NCBI GenBank assembly: GCA_018417955.1
Contig: JACTVC010000002.1
Span: 1,550,001-1,614,000, forward strand
DNA length: 64,000 nt
Origin: Laccaria trichodermophora
Taxonomy: Eukaryota; Basidiomycota; Agaricomycetes; Agaricales; Hydnangiaceae
Direction of reading: 5' to 3'
The notes under the pieces: generated by a model
The model's input: only the letters and a program-made list of their open reading frames with translations
Databases searched by the model: none
What the model was told of the DNA's origin: nothing
Shown: piece after piece, positions 46,496 to 59,188 of the stretch
Position numbering within the stretch: the first letter of the stretch is position 1
Layout: every line of letters begins with the position of its first letter
Translations under genes and position numbers: made by a program

Positions 46496-47559
46496 ATGGC
46501 CGCAGAACAAGCAGAACAAGCTTTTGCCAGGACATTCCTCAATACCATATCAACGCAACCCATCACCTATTCCGATGACTACCAGCAACCATCACAGAAC
46601 TCTCTCAAGAGAGTTCCCGTTCTCCAGGTCCCATTCCAAACTCATCGTTTGGATTCTTTGTGCTGATCCACACCTTCAGATTCCTGTCCCCCCGCCTCCC
46701 GAACGTAAATCCCAATCACAAGCGTCTACCTCTTCCTCGGGTACGTAGATATCATGCGCCACATCCACCTAATAACACACGCTGACCCCTTTTTCGTTCT
46801 AATACATTACATAACACAGCCTCCATCTCGCTCGTGTTCAAGTCCCTGAAGCCTCCTGCCTCCTACACGGTTTCAGTCCAACCCACAGACACCATATCCT
46901 CTATAAAAGCACAACTCGCTGCTCAACCGACTGCTCCACCCGCAGACGCGCAACGCCTCCTCCTTAAAGGCAAAGCACTCGCTGACGCGAAGCTTCTACA
47001 AGAGTATAGCATAAAGAACGGTGATACTGTCAACTTGGTGCTCAAGCCTGGATTTGATTGGGATCCTACAAAGCCGCCTACACCGAAATCGCCTGAAGTT
47101 ATTATGGCCTCACCGTCTCCTTCGTCGTTGCAACCCAGCCCCAGCCCCAGCGTGAAACCTAGTGGTGGCAAGAAACACCAACGCATCCCTTCTGTCGTGC
47201 TTTCCCCCTCGCCTTCGAATGATAACCTGGGCGGGGTGGAGAAGGATATTATGCTCACGCTCGATGCAGGCACTATGCCTAGCCCTGTTGTCCAGCAAGA
47301 ATCAACGTACTACACCACTGTGGTGAAACCCGAATTTTGGGAGAGGTTATACGCGTTTTTGAAGTATGTTTTCCTTCCCTGTTCATCCCCGCGATGTTTG
47401 ACATGATGTTGGTGTTTTACCAGATTAGAATTCGTTACTCCTGGCGACGCGTATTTGGCGTTTGAGGACTTTTTGTGCGCGACGAAAGGCTCCCTGACGC
47501 CGAGTGAGATTGCGAAGATTCGTGATCAAGTTGGCGTTGTGGGCATGGCTGGTACTTGA
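46496..47559 (+). CDS. GET5: Get5/Mdy2 ubiquitin-like protein of the tail-anchored insertion pathway
   Basis: Get5 joins Get4 and Sgt2 to hand tail-anchored membrane proteins to Get3. The N-terminus EQAFARTFLNTISTQPITYS resembles the Get4-binding segment. Two introns lead into a ubiquitin-like domain (VFKSLKPPASYTVSVQPTDT through RLLLKGKALADAKLLQEYSI to DTVNLVLKPG, about residues 70-150). A Ser/Pro-rich linker follows, and the C-terminal part (EFWERLYAFLK, YLAFEDFLCATKGSLT, PSEIAKIRDQVG) fits the helical dimerisation domain. A BAG6/UBL4A-type protein is the animal counterpart. Confidence 0.8.
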
Positions 47560-49118
47560 GGCGAACTAATGAGGAAATTATTCGTTCAAGGGAAGAATAG
47601 ATGTTGCTGTACACCCCCTTTTTTGTTGGAATTAGTTTAGCATTCAGACATATTATGTAGAACGGTCGATAAACGAGTGGCCGTAATCAAGTTTTGAACC
47701 GCCTAAAGGCATGCAGGCTGTTAGAAAGGTAAAAAATCCCAATCCGTGCGTATTGTGGCAATGGATTTGAACGTCCTGTTGGGGACCCTAAAACCCATGG
47801 AACTCGCACGACAACTTAGGCCAACCGCTCATCATATTGTCAATCGATTGCAAAAATTTGAGCCATGCAACAGCATGCAAACCACCTGTATCATTGATAC
47901 AGTGCGAGTGACAACTGACAACTGCTCCCTAGGTTGAGGCAGGTTGATGCTTTGAAAATTAATTTGCGGCAGTAAAGACTAGTAAAGATCGATATCATAT
48001 ATTTCCGCGCGCTTGAAAGGTCAATGACAAATTTCATTGTGGATCCGTCCAGGCAAAATGCGAATCGCGATAATTGCTATCAAGATACAAATGAAATGAA
48101 GACCACATTCTAAATTTCGGTCTTTTACCCCACAATTTGTGGGGTAGGGGTAACATGGTGCATGAGGGCATGTGAGCTCCCCTAAGAGAAATATTTTGGT
48201 CATAAGACGCCGGGAATGAGCAGTTCTCGTTGAGCAAGTACGCTCCTAAGGAGTGGTCTATAATTAAACATTGGGCTTGGCAACCAGGCAAGTGCTATGG
48301 GCGCAAAATTCAATAAAGCCAAACAGAGGGCGATCGAATAAGGAGGTTCGGCCGACACACCTAGGAGCACAAACGCCATAATGACTCCAAATTTTTAATG
48401 CGCTTTCTCATCCTATCATCTCATATCGTCGACATACGGCCCACGGAAGAAGTTTTGCATTTAACGTTTAAGCGTTCCGTTATCTCCATGTGAGTCAGGA
48501 AATTCGCAAACTTGACATGCTTGACATCTCTTAACATCCGACGAATTTGAGGGTTGACAGACGCGGTGAAAGGTGGTGGGTTTCGTGGTCTCACGCCATA
48601 TGTAGCCGAATGTACGTTCTACACGAACGCACCGGGACGCGACGTAATTGATGATCTTTACCAGCACGTTGCACGCGGTGACTTGCCTACTCAACAATAT
48701 TAATGTTCAATTTCAACAATTAAGCGCGGGTATGCTCCTTGAAGGAACAGTGAAGAGGGGTCAACGCTGGTATTGAACGGTGCAGAGCTTGGCTTGGCAT
48801 TGAACGACGGGTGAGTTTCGAGAAATCAAAATTGCTGTGCCAAGGAATGATTGAAACCCAGCGGCACTCGGAATCGGGAAAGAACCTCAAGGTGCGAATA
48901 GAGATGCACATTGTTCAAGTATCCCACAACGAAGAGAACCATGCGAGACGTCGACCCGCATGATAGCTCTTGTCCGTGCTACTCGCCTCACCAATCAAAT
49001 CTCCTATCTATTGCCGTCATCTCAAAATCCTTCAAAAGCCAAACGGACAGGATTCTGTTGCCTTGTCCCAAACCCCCTCTTCTAGTAGCCAGGCTTCCAG
49101 GCGCAATTGGGTTTAGCC
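47560..49118. other. no gene recognised; contains a perfect palindrome
   Basis: This 1.56 kb interval lacks a convincing frame. The only notable structure is the palindrome listed separately at 48126. Confidence 0.4.
48126..48146. repeat. 10-bp perfect inverted repeat, 1-nt centre
   Basis: TACCCCACAA at 48126-48135 and TTGTGGGGTA at 48137-48146 face each other around a single T. It could form a hairpin or be a dimeric protein-binding site. It may also belong to a degenerate mobile element. Confidence 0.6.
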
Positions 49119-52040
49119 ATGAGCTCACAACTCGAGCCGTCGGTGCCTTTGTCCTACAGCAAGTCGAACGACATCAAGGAAGTCTACTCAGACGAGAAGC
49201 TGGCTCCGGAGGATGGTCCCGTTGAAGATGGTCCCCTGGAGAAGCAGGAGACTATTGATGACCACGACGTGTATGTTTAACCATCCTTACTCTTTGTTGT
49301 CGCTACTCCTGACATTCGAACGTAGATCGCGGCCATTCCCCATAGATCCAGCCTATGAAGAGGAAACCCACCAGCTCACCTTTAGGTTTGCCCACCGCCT
49401 TCTGGGGTTTGTACCTCTGTCTGATCTTTATCAGGGCTGTTTTCGTCGGATGCTTCCTTGGCGCTGTTGTTGGAGCCTCCAACATTTATCTGGGCCTTAA
49501 GACGGGCTTCACTTTCGGTCCCCAACTCTTCGGTGTAAGTACCATGTGATTCTGGCGCAAAACCGATGTTGACCCATCGAGACAGGCTATTTTCGGTTTT
49601 GCTATCCTGAAACTCATTGCCAGGATAATTCCCGAATCGGGCCTTCTGGGTCGTTTCTTGGGGGGTCCGTTCGGTCCCAAGGAGAACTGTACAGTTCAGT
49701 CGTACGTCTGATTTGTTCTTCCTCAAGCTTTGAGATACTTACTTATATTGTAGGGCTGCTACCGCTTCTGGAGGCCTTGGTATCCTCTTCGTCGGCGCCA
49801 TTCCGGCCATGTACCGCCTTAACCTTCTCTCGACGCTTCCCCAGCAAGATATTGGGAAGTTGATCGCCCTGACTGTCTGCGCTGGCTTCTTTGGCGTTTT
49901 CTTTGTCATTCCTTTGCGCAAATATTACATCGTGCACCAGAAGCTTACATTCCCAACACCAGCGGCGACTGTGAGTTTCCGTTTTGTCCCATTTGGGCAT
50001 GCATCTCAACAAGATCTATTTATAGGCATATACCATTCGCTCCCTTCACAGCGGGAAGAGTGGTGCCATCGCCGCCAAGAAAAAGTCCATGGCATTGATG
50101 ATTTCCTTCGCAATTATCTTTGTGTACAAGGTGATGACTGGATATGCGCCTGGTATTGTACGTCAATCCATGATCTATCATTTTCCGCCGTACTCAGCTG
50201 TATCATAAGATCTTTGATTGGCACATCGGTTGGACTCTATACCGTCTTGGCTTTACGAGTATGATATCCCTGGAAAATTACGGCTGGTTTATCGAATGTA
50301 TGCTCTCTGTTTCTATATTAATGTCTCCCCCATCTAACCCCCTTAATCTGTAGTTACCCCCGCTTTCTTTGGTGCTGGTATGCTCAGCGGCTTGAACGCC
50401 AGTTGGAGTTTCTGTACGCATCTAATTTTTTCATTACTGGAGTCAATCTCATGTTCGACATAGTTGGTGGTTCTATCCTGGCATGGGGAATCAGTAAGCA
50501 TATTGTCCACATCCAGATATGCATAAGCTCATGTCATTCTCTCATTCAGTCTCACCTGCCCTTGTTAAGAATGGTCTTGCGTTTGGTTCACCCATTAGCG
50601 ACGAATTTCCCCTTGTCTCATACCTCGGACTGTCCTTCAAAGATCCCGAAAAATACGTCAATCACCCCTCTCCAAGGTACTGGCTCTTGTGGCCCGGTGT
50701 CTTGATGATGTTGCTTTACTCCTTTGCCGACGTTGTGCTCAGTTTGGGACCTATCATCAAGGGTAAATGGTCTTTCATTTGATGGATCGAGTAATCAGCT
50801 CTGACATGAGTCGCACAGGCATGAAGGGTACTAAGTTCAATCCCATAGCCATGTTCCGGCAGCGCAATGAGATCGACCCCGAAGATGAGGATCAGACCCC
50901 GGCAGAAGATCGTATCCCTACGTCGTGGTGGACGACTGGTCTCGCAGCCAGTACCATCATGTCTGTTGCTATTCTTGCCACCGAGTTCCACATGAACGTC
51001 GGTGAAGCCATCCTTGCCCTCATCCTTGGATTCATTTTCTCCTTCATCGCCGTGCAATCAAGCGGCCACACTGATCTCAATCCCGTCTCAACTGTTGCCA
51101 AGGTCAACATCACCTTTTGTCTTTTCTATTATAATCGTCTAACCCATTGAAAAGGCTTCTCAACTCATCTTCGGAGGCATCGGAAAAGGCACTGGCATCG
51201 CATCCAACAACGCAAAGATGCTGAATTTGGTGGGTGGTGTCGTCGCTGGTGGCTCTGCCGCCCAGTCGGCCGACATGACTGGTGACTTGAAGACCGGCTA
51301 CCTCCTTCGCGCCAAACCCAAAAATCAGTTCATCGCTCAATTGGCTGGCTCCGTTGTTGCCGTCTTCTTGACTACCGGACTGTTCATTCTATTCACAAAA
51401 GCGTCTCCTTGCATCTTATACCCACCCGATGATGGCGCTTGCACCTATGGTGCCCCATCAGTTTCCGCCTGGGCTGCTGTTGCCGTCGCAGTCACCAGCC
51501 CCAAGCTTCGTACGTTTGTCTTGTATCAATATCGTCCATTTTCTGATCCTCAAATTCAGCGATTCCCGCATCGTCCGGGTACACAGCTATAGCCCTTGGG
51601 ATCTTCAGCATGGTCTCTCTTGCAGTCAAGGTCCGCTACTTTCTATCGCTGTGATCGAACTTTGGTATTAACGCTCCTTTAGCACTTCTTCATTCCCAAG
51701 AAACACTGGCACTGGGTCCCCAACTGGAACGCCGTTGGTCTCGCCTTTGTTGTACCCCAAGTGTACTACTCTATTGCCATGGCCGTTGGATCCGTCTTCA
51801 ACTACATTTGGCTATTGCGCAGCCCAGGAAGCTTCGATATGTACATGTTCGCCATCTCGGCTGGCCTTCTGGCAGGAGAAGGTCTAGGCGGTGTCTTCCA
51901 AGCCCTGTTGGCCGTCGCCGGTGTTGATGGAGGTGGTAAGTTTTTCTTCTTTTCATCATCCACAATCGACGTCATCTAATACAATGCTGGTAGTATACGG
52001 CACCTCGATTGGTTGTCCCGGGTTCGAATTCTGCGGTTAG
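49119..52040 (+). CDS. OPT-family oligopeptide/metal-chelate transporter (YSL-like clade)
   Basis: OPT proteins are proton-coupled importers of small peptides, glutathione or metal chelates. The start MSSQLEPSVPLSYSKSNDIK at 49119 gives an acidic cytosolic tail. About 11 introns interrupt a chain of 14-16 predicted TM segments. Family signatures include GASNIYLGLKTGFTFGPQLF, FAILKLIARIIPESG, SAATASGGLGILFVGAIPAM, VQSSGHTDLNPVSTVAKASQ and the end VDGGVYGTSIGCPGFEFCG. The last exon is a short piece (about 51994-52040) whose DNA resembles a tRNA B box by chance. The substrate cannot be read from sequence. Confidence 0.9.
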
Positions 52041-52174
52041 GTTTATTTTGGGAGTCCATTATTGTTTTGTAAAATCGCTTGTACAACTGAAGAAGTATAA
52101 TTATAAATATTCCCTACTGCGTCGGACGTGGCAAACCATGAGCTGGCTGAATTGGATTCAAATAAGCGTTCCGA

Positions 52175-52988
52175 ATGTTTATGGCTGTTGCTTTTCACAG
52201 GCTCCGATCACAGGTCAAGTTCGTTCAGCCAATGTCTGCAAGAACTGGCGGACGCTACACCAAGCCTGGCCACCCTCCAATCACTTCTATCGAAAATCAG
52301 GTCAAGCCACCTCTTTTCCGTCGCACTCCTCCCTGGTGGAGCAGATGGGCTCTTGGCCTCATCGCTGTCGACATGCTGATTACGTGAGTTGTGACCGATG
52401 TTTTTCCTCCAAGATGACTTTGCTGAAAATGTTGAAATTAGTGGTACTGCCACGGGGTTCACATGGAACTACTGGGCTCAACGCGTTCCAAAGAAAGTGT
52501 CTGGTTCTGAAAAGTCGGCGTCAAAGGACGATCAAACAGCCGCCACAACGGAAACAGAATGGGTTCTCCGACCCGCGTGGCAGCGGGCGGGGCTTTGTGC
52601 TGGCCAATTTTTATTTGGAGTCACATTTGCTGGATCGCTACTCGGTATCAGGGCTCGCTTTGTACGGTCTTTGAGGATCTTGCCTGGACGGCCAGTCACA
52701 CCTGGTCCTAACCTGAGTGCGGCAAAAATACCCATGGACGGTCGGCGGGTTTTCATTCAGACAGCCGATAATCGTGATAACTTCGGAGTGGAACTTCCGA
52801 TAAGGAAGGGTTGGTTAGAGGAAGGCAGGGATAGGTCCGAGATCATTGTGCAATTTGACGGTGCGAAAGGCCATTGGTTTGTGGGATTGCATGATTCATT
52901 CATCAATGGAGAGAAACTTTCGCTAGAGGACGCTCGCTCTAGATTTATCAAGGAATGGAAGGCGTTTGACACACAAGAAGATACATAG
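52175..52988 (+). CDS. two-TM protein, possibly mitochondrial (TMEM223-like by layout)
   Basis: The N-terminus is basic without acids (MFMAVAFHRLRSQVKF), like a mitochondrial presequence. After a Pro-rich stretch comes PPWWSRWALGLIAVDMLIT, crossing a 58-nt intron into GTATGFTWNYW, which forms a first TM. A second TM is LCAGQFLFGVTFAGSLLGI. The rest (RSLRILPGRPVT, RRVFIQTADNRDNFGVELPI, HWFVGLHDSFING) looks like a small beta-rich domain. The layout of two TM segments with a C-terminal beta domain resembles TMEM223, a mitochondrial inner-membrane protein needed for complex IV biogenesis. The match is by architecture only. It starts 134 bp after the OPT stop. Confidence 0.6.
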
Positions 52989-55151
52989 ATGTGGATCTCT
53001 TCCTTTGGGGCTACATGGCATATGACGGGTCAGTACCGCTCGTTTCTCTCACTCGTGTTGAAAATTTTTTGAATGACGAGGGCTCATCGAACAGGAGGTA
53101 CACTTAATTACTTCTAGACATGCTGTGCCACCCTCCAAGGAAAGAAAACAGAAAGATCTAATACCGCTTGTAAAGTGATGATAGGGGTGTTTCTTCTTTG
53201 CGTCGACTCTGGTGTCAACGATGATAACGACCTTTACTCCCTAAAGACTCCTTGGTAGACTCAAGAAAGTAGATCCCCAGAACGGGAAGCTCGATTACTG
53301 GCTTTTTGCTGTCCATAGTGAAGTCGGCCTTTAAGTTCGCTCTGGAACGGGACAAGATCAGTTAGTCATTTTGAGACATGGAGTCCCATCAGCGCGAAAG
53401 CATGGCAGAACTCGATGGTCGGCACGTCAATGGCGACAGTGAAATCACTCACGGCGACGAAATTATGCACACGACTCATAGCTGTCGTGTACCAACTGCG
53501 CCAAATTGGGAGTCTTTTCTTCATTGCATCATTGGACATTTCGAAGTTCACGCGTCGTCATCAAAGCTAGCAGGGTAGCTTAGTTTCTACTCAAACATGA
53601 ACGCAAAACTCGTTCTTACAGGCAAAAAGACTGGGCGCGACCGAGAAGGACGACAACGAACATATGGGCGCCCCTCTTTGGATCTGGAGATATCGCCAAC
53701 AATGAGCAACCCGGCGGCAGCCCCATTTACATAAAGTGTTGCCTACGGGACAATCGACGACGAGCCTGTGGCGACACAAGACCGCACCGGTCGTCATAGA
53801 ACGGAAAGGCCAAATCGTGGTCAGTTTTCTAGTCTCTCTACATACCTGGCGAGAGTGCCGGCGGCGAACAGGGGGGACGCACGGCATGAGATGACTAGTT
53901 TGCCGTTTACCACGGAAAGCCGACGATAAGTCCGCAGGCATGAAAACGGGCCTAGTTTTGTGCGGCCCGATTTCCTTCAGTCGTATGTCGATAATAAAAA
54001 AAGACCTTCAGCCAAACTGTGCGAGGAAGAGGCCAGACTGTCCCCGTGAAAATTAAGTCGTGTTGCGTGCCTGCGGAAAGTACGGCTAAGTAAGAACATG
54101 AACACCAGTGTGACAAGACTTTTATAGAAAGGCCATTCCGCGAACGACGTTCGTCCGTTTATGAGAAACTGTCAAACATTTGTCAGCGAACGCAATGGTA
54201 GTCACCCAAGCCGCGCGCCATTAAACACGGTCGGGCGAGTTGAGATTCTGTCCCGAAAAAAAAGACTTGTTCAATCAAGTTGGCGAGGATATCGTGCTGA
54301 ATGCTGAGTTGAGAGCGCTAGTCTAGCTGAAACCTTGACCACGGAACCAGCCTATAACGGTAATCTTTCATATGGTTTCTTTATGGCGGAGAGGACCTGG
54401 AAATGACGCCTCCCTATCACGTAGATAGCCAATGGGAAACTCGTGAGGTTTCTGACAAGCACTAATTTCGATGTTGAGGGGACTCCGCCCGCAGTCAAAG
54501 TGTAAACACTCGTCAAATTAACAAGCCGGTATCCCGATGTAAATGCTCACAAGGATTAAACAAGGAATTTTGTTCAAAAGGCAGCGCAAACTTGTGATAT
54601 GCCGTCCTCGTCTCATCTGAGGGAAAATTACGCGATCCTGTTAGTGTGTAAAATCTAAGAACAGACGGAATGTGCCTTCATTGGGGGATTCGTTGAGAAT
54701 TCGTTTCAGTTACATTTTGTACGGGTGTCCATAAGTTGCCCCAGATGGGGAGCAAGCATCTGATATCTGGCTTTAACACGAATGTCCGTAAGGTCATGGC
54801 GGATGATTTGTTAAGGAGTGACGGAGAAGCAACCCCTGCGTGTGTCTACGGTCACGTGACGGTGAATGTTGTGCGCGAAGTTCGTAAAAGGTTCCAACAG
54901 ACCCCTTCTTCCTCTGCACGGCTTTCGACGCAACTTTGTAATAGGCATGAACACACTGACCAACCACGGCAGGTTCTTTTTTGTTTTCTGCATTTTTATT
55001 TGCTCCCTTACTCATTCTGTGTAACAGATACCTTGGCATCACCCTTTCACGTGCACTCCATAGTCAGCCTTTTATTCGAAGCATCCATATAAACCGTAGC
55101 GCAATTGTCATCTCCGCTAACCCTCCGACACGACCGCCTTCAATCCGAACA
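52989..55151. other. 2.2 kb without a recognisable gene
   Basis: Short frames on both strands lack family resemblance. The last part probably contains the GST promoter. The open frame before 55152 (YLGITLSRALHS and on) could add a mitochondrial presequence to the GST if transcription starts upstream. Confidence 0.4.
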
Positions 55152-56562
55152 ATGTCAACAACGAGAGATACCACAGATCAATCGGATATAACAAAAATGA
55201 AGACCGAACCAGACGGCTCCTTCAAGCGTCTGGACGCTTCCTTTCGCAACACAATTGAACGTGGAGGCAAATTTGAGCCTGAGCGTGGTATGTAGCTGAT
55301 TATCTGATTATTCTTCGCTATTAACGCTGTCCGACCAACAGATCGGTATCATCTCTATGTCTCATACGCCTGCCGTAGGTTTTTTAAACGAGTTGAGATT
55401 ATTGCGTGCTAATTACTTTTCTGAATGCTATAGCTTGGGCCACGAGGACATTGATTGTCAGGAAACTAAAGGGACTCGATGAATTCATACGTGAGACCAC
55501 ATTGCGTTTATCAGTCTTCCTCGAACTCACAAATTCCGTGCCAGCGGTCACTGTGGTGTCCCCTCGTATGGGCACACACGGCTGGCCGTTCGCGAATGCC
55601 GATCCTTTCCCTGGCGCAGATTCCGACCCGCTTTACCAATCTGAGCATGTCAAGGATCTCTATCTCAAAGCTGAACCAAACTACGGCGGAAGGTACGTCA
55701 TGCGATCCTGCTGCTCCACATGGGTATTTTGTAATGTATAATCGCTGTAGGTTCACCGTCCCTGTTCTCTGGGATAAGAAGTTGCAGACAATCGTGAATA
55801 ACGAAAGTTCTGAGATTATTCGCATGTTCAATGCGGCTTTCAACGAATTTATCCCCGCTGAAAAAGCTGCTTTGGATTTTTATCCACAGGAGTTACGTGC
55901 CGAGATTGACGCGGTCAATGAGTGGATTTATCCGAACATCAATAGTACGTCCAACATGTTTGTTCCCTGGCTCAGGGCAACGATTTCATGACGCTTTTCA
56001 GATGGCGTGTATAGATCGGGGTTCGCCACAACACAAGCCGCATACGGAAAAGCGGTGGCCGAACTTTTTGACGCCCTTGACAAGGTCGAAAAGCTCCTCA
56101 CTGGAAAAGAATTCCTTCTCGGAGACAGGCTCACGGAAGCCGACATAAGGCTCTGGGTCACCATTGTACGATTCCTGTCGATTATTCAGTCATTTTGACT
56201 AATGCTTTCGGCCGATTGTGTTTTAGATTCGTTTCGATCCTGTTTATGTGGGACATTTCAAGTGTAACATACGCACAATCCGTGATGGATATCCAGCTAT
56301 TCACAAGTCAGCCCTTCACAGAATCCGTCACGCCATTATACTCACATCTTTCGTCATTAGATGGATGCAAAAGCTTTATTGGAATAATGATGCTTTCGAG
56401 TCTTCTACCAACTTTGATCATATCAAAACTCACTACTATTGGTCTCATGCTGCCGTAAATATTCCTTGCTGCTTCCGGTTGTGAACCATTAAATCATCTC
56501 TACAGATTAACCCAACACGGATCGTCCCTGTAGGGCCTATTCCCAACATCAGGCCGTTGTAA
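55152..56562 (+). CDS. ECM4/GTO-type glutathione transferase (glutathionyl-hydroquinone reductase)
   Basis: These Xi/Omega-like GSTs use an active-site Cys to remove glutathione from glutathionyl-hydroquinones or act as thiol transferases. The frame starts MSTTRDTTDQSD. Spliced motifs in order are FKRLDASFRNTIERGGKFEP, DRYHLYVSYAC joined to PWATRT (the catalytic CPWA), TVVSPRMGTHGWPFANADPF, NNESSEIIRMFN, GVYRSGFATTQAAYGKAVAE, LGDRLTEADIRLWVTIVRFD and DGYPAIHRWMQKLYWNNDAF. The end is INPTRIVPVGPIPNIRPL. The CPWA cysteine is split by the second intron. An upstream in-frame extension could be a mitochondrial leader. It may help with quinone stress from lignin breakdown; this is inference. Confidence 0.88.
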
Positions 56563-56915
56563 AAATAGACCAAATGCCTAAAGCATTGCTCATAAAAGGG
56601 TTGATTTGACGAAAAAATCATCTGTAAAATCTAGTACCGTTTGTAAGGTGTTCATAAAGACCCGTACTTATGGAATATGAGTGTAGTCATTAAGACGTAA
56701 ACTATGTAACCCCGAAGTGATCCAGACGAAAAAATACATAAAGTGCGTGATGGTCATGTATCGCGAACAGCGTACGATGTGAAAGGTGAGTAAGAGTCGT
56801 CAATTGCAAGCAACGGGTACTGAATCGTCAATCCACAAATAAATCGGCAGTCCAAAGTCCCAATCCTCGAGAAGTCAAATGTCGAAGGAGAAATGATTAC
56901 GAAAGTGGGTCGTAA

Positions 56916-58447
56916 TTACAGAACCAGCAAGCCACCAATGATAGAAAGAATCACAGCTGACCCAACAGTAATGACGGCACGCTCCCAGTTGTCCGTCGAC
57001 AACGTACGAGAAGCACTTGAACTCGTGCCCGACGCACTCGCATGAGAGGTCGAAGACGTCGCAGAGGGCTTGGCCGTTGCGCTCGACCCCGATGCAGCTC
57101 CGCTCGTTGCAGTGGCGACCGCTGCGGGAGGGGAAATGCTGGTACCAGAGATGTGGAAGCCGTTACCGATGGTGCTTGTCGTCACGCAAGACGAGGAAGA
57201 CGGGGCGGGGTGCGCTGGAGGCGTGACGGCGTCTCCTTGATGGAACGTTGAAGCTCCATAAACACCCATAGGCTAACGGGATGAAAACACGTTATTTTAA
57301 AAAAGAGAGGACGGGTAAATCGTGTACCTCGCCGCTATCCCCTTTGCAGGTATCGAATCCCGTGTCGTAGTTGCCTGGCATATTCCACGCGCAACCCATG
57401 ATATCATAAATATGCTCACAGAGAGCGGCAGCATTGGGGCCTGGCTTGCACGCGCGGAAGCAGAACTGGTTCGCGGCGACGAAGTTCTAGAATAAAATAA
57501 GGGTGGTAAGCCCGACGTTCGTACCGACATGATCGCAATCACCGTCCACTCGAAAATCTGCTGTATAGGTCCAAAGGCTGTAGAGAATACCAGGCCGCCG
57601 ATAGGGTTACCTACGATGAAGAAGAAAAAAAGATAAGCAACGGGAAGTAAGCGTGTCCGCGAAATAGTTGTCTTGCCGTTTCCATCTGCTCCATGCGGAT
57701 CTAACTAATAAAAGAAAACGGTGAGAAAGCTATAGACGTTTATGAGGACAGAGATGGAACCTCTCCCTGAGTGATCAAAATAAAAGACGTCAGTTGCATT
57801 GAGATGGTACGTGGGAGATTGTGCTTACGCCCGCATCCCCCGCAGGGATGTTAAGGAGTGTTAAATCGCCGACGCCTATAATTGAGATAAAAATCTGTTT
57901 TTGTACTAGAAATGCACTCTCTTTACCAGTGACTTGAACATAATCTGGTGTCTGGATGAAATGAGCGCCTGTAATCGCGCCATCCGGAATTAATCGGGCA
58001 CCAGTTCCGTTCTAAAAGTGTTTGAAGATGAGCGTCAAGCCTCTATTTACCGAAAACTTGCCTTGAGGCACCAAGCAACCTCGATACGCTAAAGTGAGGG
58101 TTAAGTTTGAGTGAGATCGGGTTGGTCACATCGGGCAATGCTTACTTCAGTATTTCCGATAACAGAATCAGGACCTGAGTTTGGAGGAGCCCATATACAG
58201 AAATCGGTGAGGGAGTTAACTATTGGATCGGTGAGAACTCCATGAAATGAATATTGTACATAGCACGCTCACTATAGGCATTTTGGCACATAGAGGTCTG
58301 GTTCAGCGCAGTCCCACACTGGTTAGTGCCGACCTGCCCCTCTTCAGTGGTTGGGGGCGCATTCGAAGGGAGGTAGGTAGCGCTGTACTGAGCGGTAGTG
58401 GCAAGAAAGAGGGAAGCCACGAGGATGAAACCAAAAGTGTCAGGCAT
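56916..58447 (-). CDS. secreted, probably GPI-anchored 'macrofage activating glycoprotein'-like protein
   Basis: The signal peptide MPDTFGFILVASLFLATTAQ is followed by YSATYLPSNAPPTTEEGQVG. A Cys-rich ectodomain comes next, with NQCGTALNQTSMCQNAY, LTDFCIWAPPNSGPDSVIG, IPDGAITGAHFIQTPDYVQV, NQFCFRACKPGPNAAALCEH and YDIMGCAWNMPGNYDTGF. A Ser/Thr/Ala-rich, probably O-glycosylated stalk leads to a hydrophobic end (AVILSIIGGLLVL) suited to a GPI anchor. This domain order matches a basidiomycete cell-wall or secreted family annotated as macrofage activating glycoprotein. The gene is split by about seven introns. The name describes a pharmacological effect of one member, not a native role. Confidence 0.75.
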
Positions 58448-59188
58448 GATGAGGTAGGGGGAAAAAAAGTGGGTCGAAAACGGTGAAGAGACGCCAGCAC
58501 CGCCCACGACCGCTTAGTCCAGCGGTTTAAAATAGCATTTTGAACCGAACACGAGGAAATGGATCGACAGATGTCAGATCAAGGTGACAGCAATCGCATA
58601 GAAACCCAAACAGGGAAACTTTTAATCAAACGTTGTCCAAATTACAATCCCACTCACGAATACACCATCCTCCAGAGTCCACATCGCATGTCGGCGGAAT
58701 GGCCATCGGCGGATATTCAAGGAGACCTCTTGAACCGCAAATTTTCTCTCAACACTCTACTGCGAATTACAGTCACATCCCTGCCTTCATTTGTTAAAAA
58801 CTAGCGCGTGCGCAGTTTCTTATCAGAGTTATCTGTACACAGCACATCGTCGCTTCCCTGCGTGAGTCAGGTATGTGATTCCGGAAGACAGGATATGTCG
58901 GAGTCTTGTGTTTCGATATATATAGCTGATCTGAGTTGGATTGTAGGGAAGCTGGGATTTAAACTCGAAACTTCTCCAAAACTTGGAATGGGACCAGGAT
59001 GAGATTTGGCATCCGACTGATGCGGTGCCATCGTATTCACCATGATCCGCCTTCTATTCCCAGGATTTTTCAAGGAGTTTGTATGCCCGGAACTTGATTA
59101 GGAGAAGGTAAAATGTCGGATCTCGTGCCCTTGACTCACGCCTTAAAAGGTCTATGTACCTGAACTGAACACATACAGCGTCTTCACT
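58448..59188. other. divergent intergenic region; P450 promoter
   Basis: No supported gene. TATATATAG near 58917 lies about 270 bp before the P450 ATG. A degenerate tRNA-like stretch near 58955-59050 on the minus strand is too poor to call. Confidence 0.4.

Noticed and set aside
51990..52040. tRNA B-box-like GGGTTCGAATTC
   Set aside because: It is the coding sequence of the conserved C-terminus of the OPT transporter (GCPGFEFCG).
54736..55092. 118-codon plus-strand frame upstream of the GST
   Set aside because: No conserved motif and it overlaps the likely GST promoter and leader.
56531..56545. GGGCCTATTC, matching the MITE end
   Set aside because: It is coding sequence of the GST (VGPIPN) and lacks an inverted partner.
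58950..59060. minus-strand tRNA-like sequence
   Set aside because: B-box and stems are too degenerate, and no A box is placed correctly.
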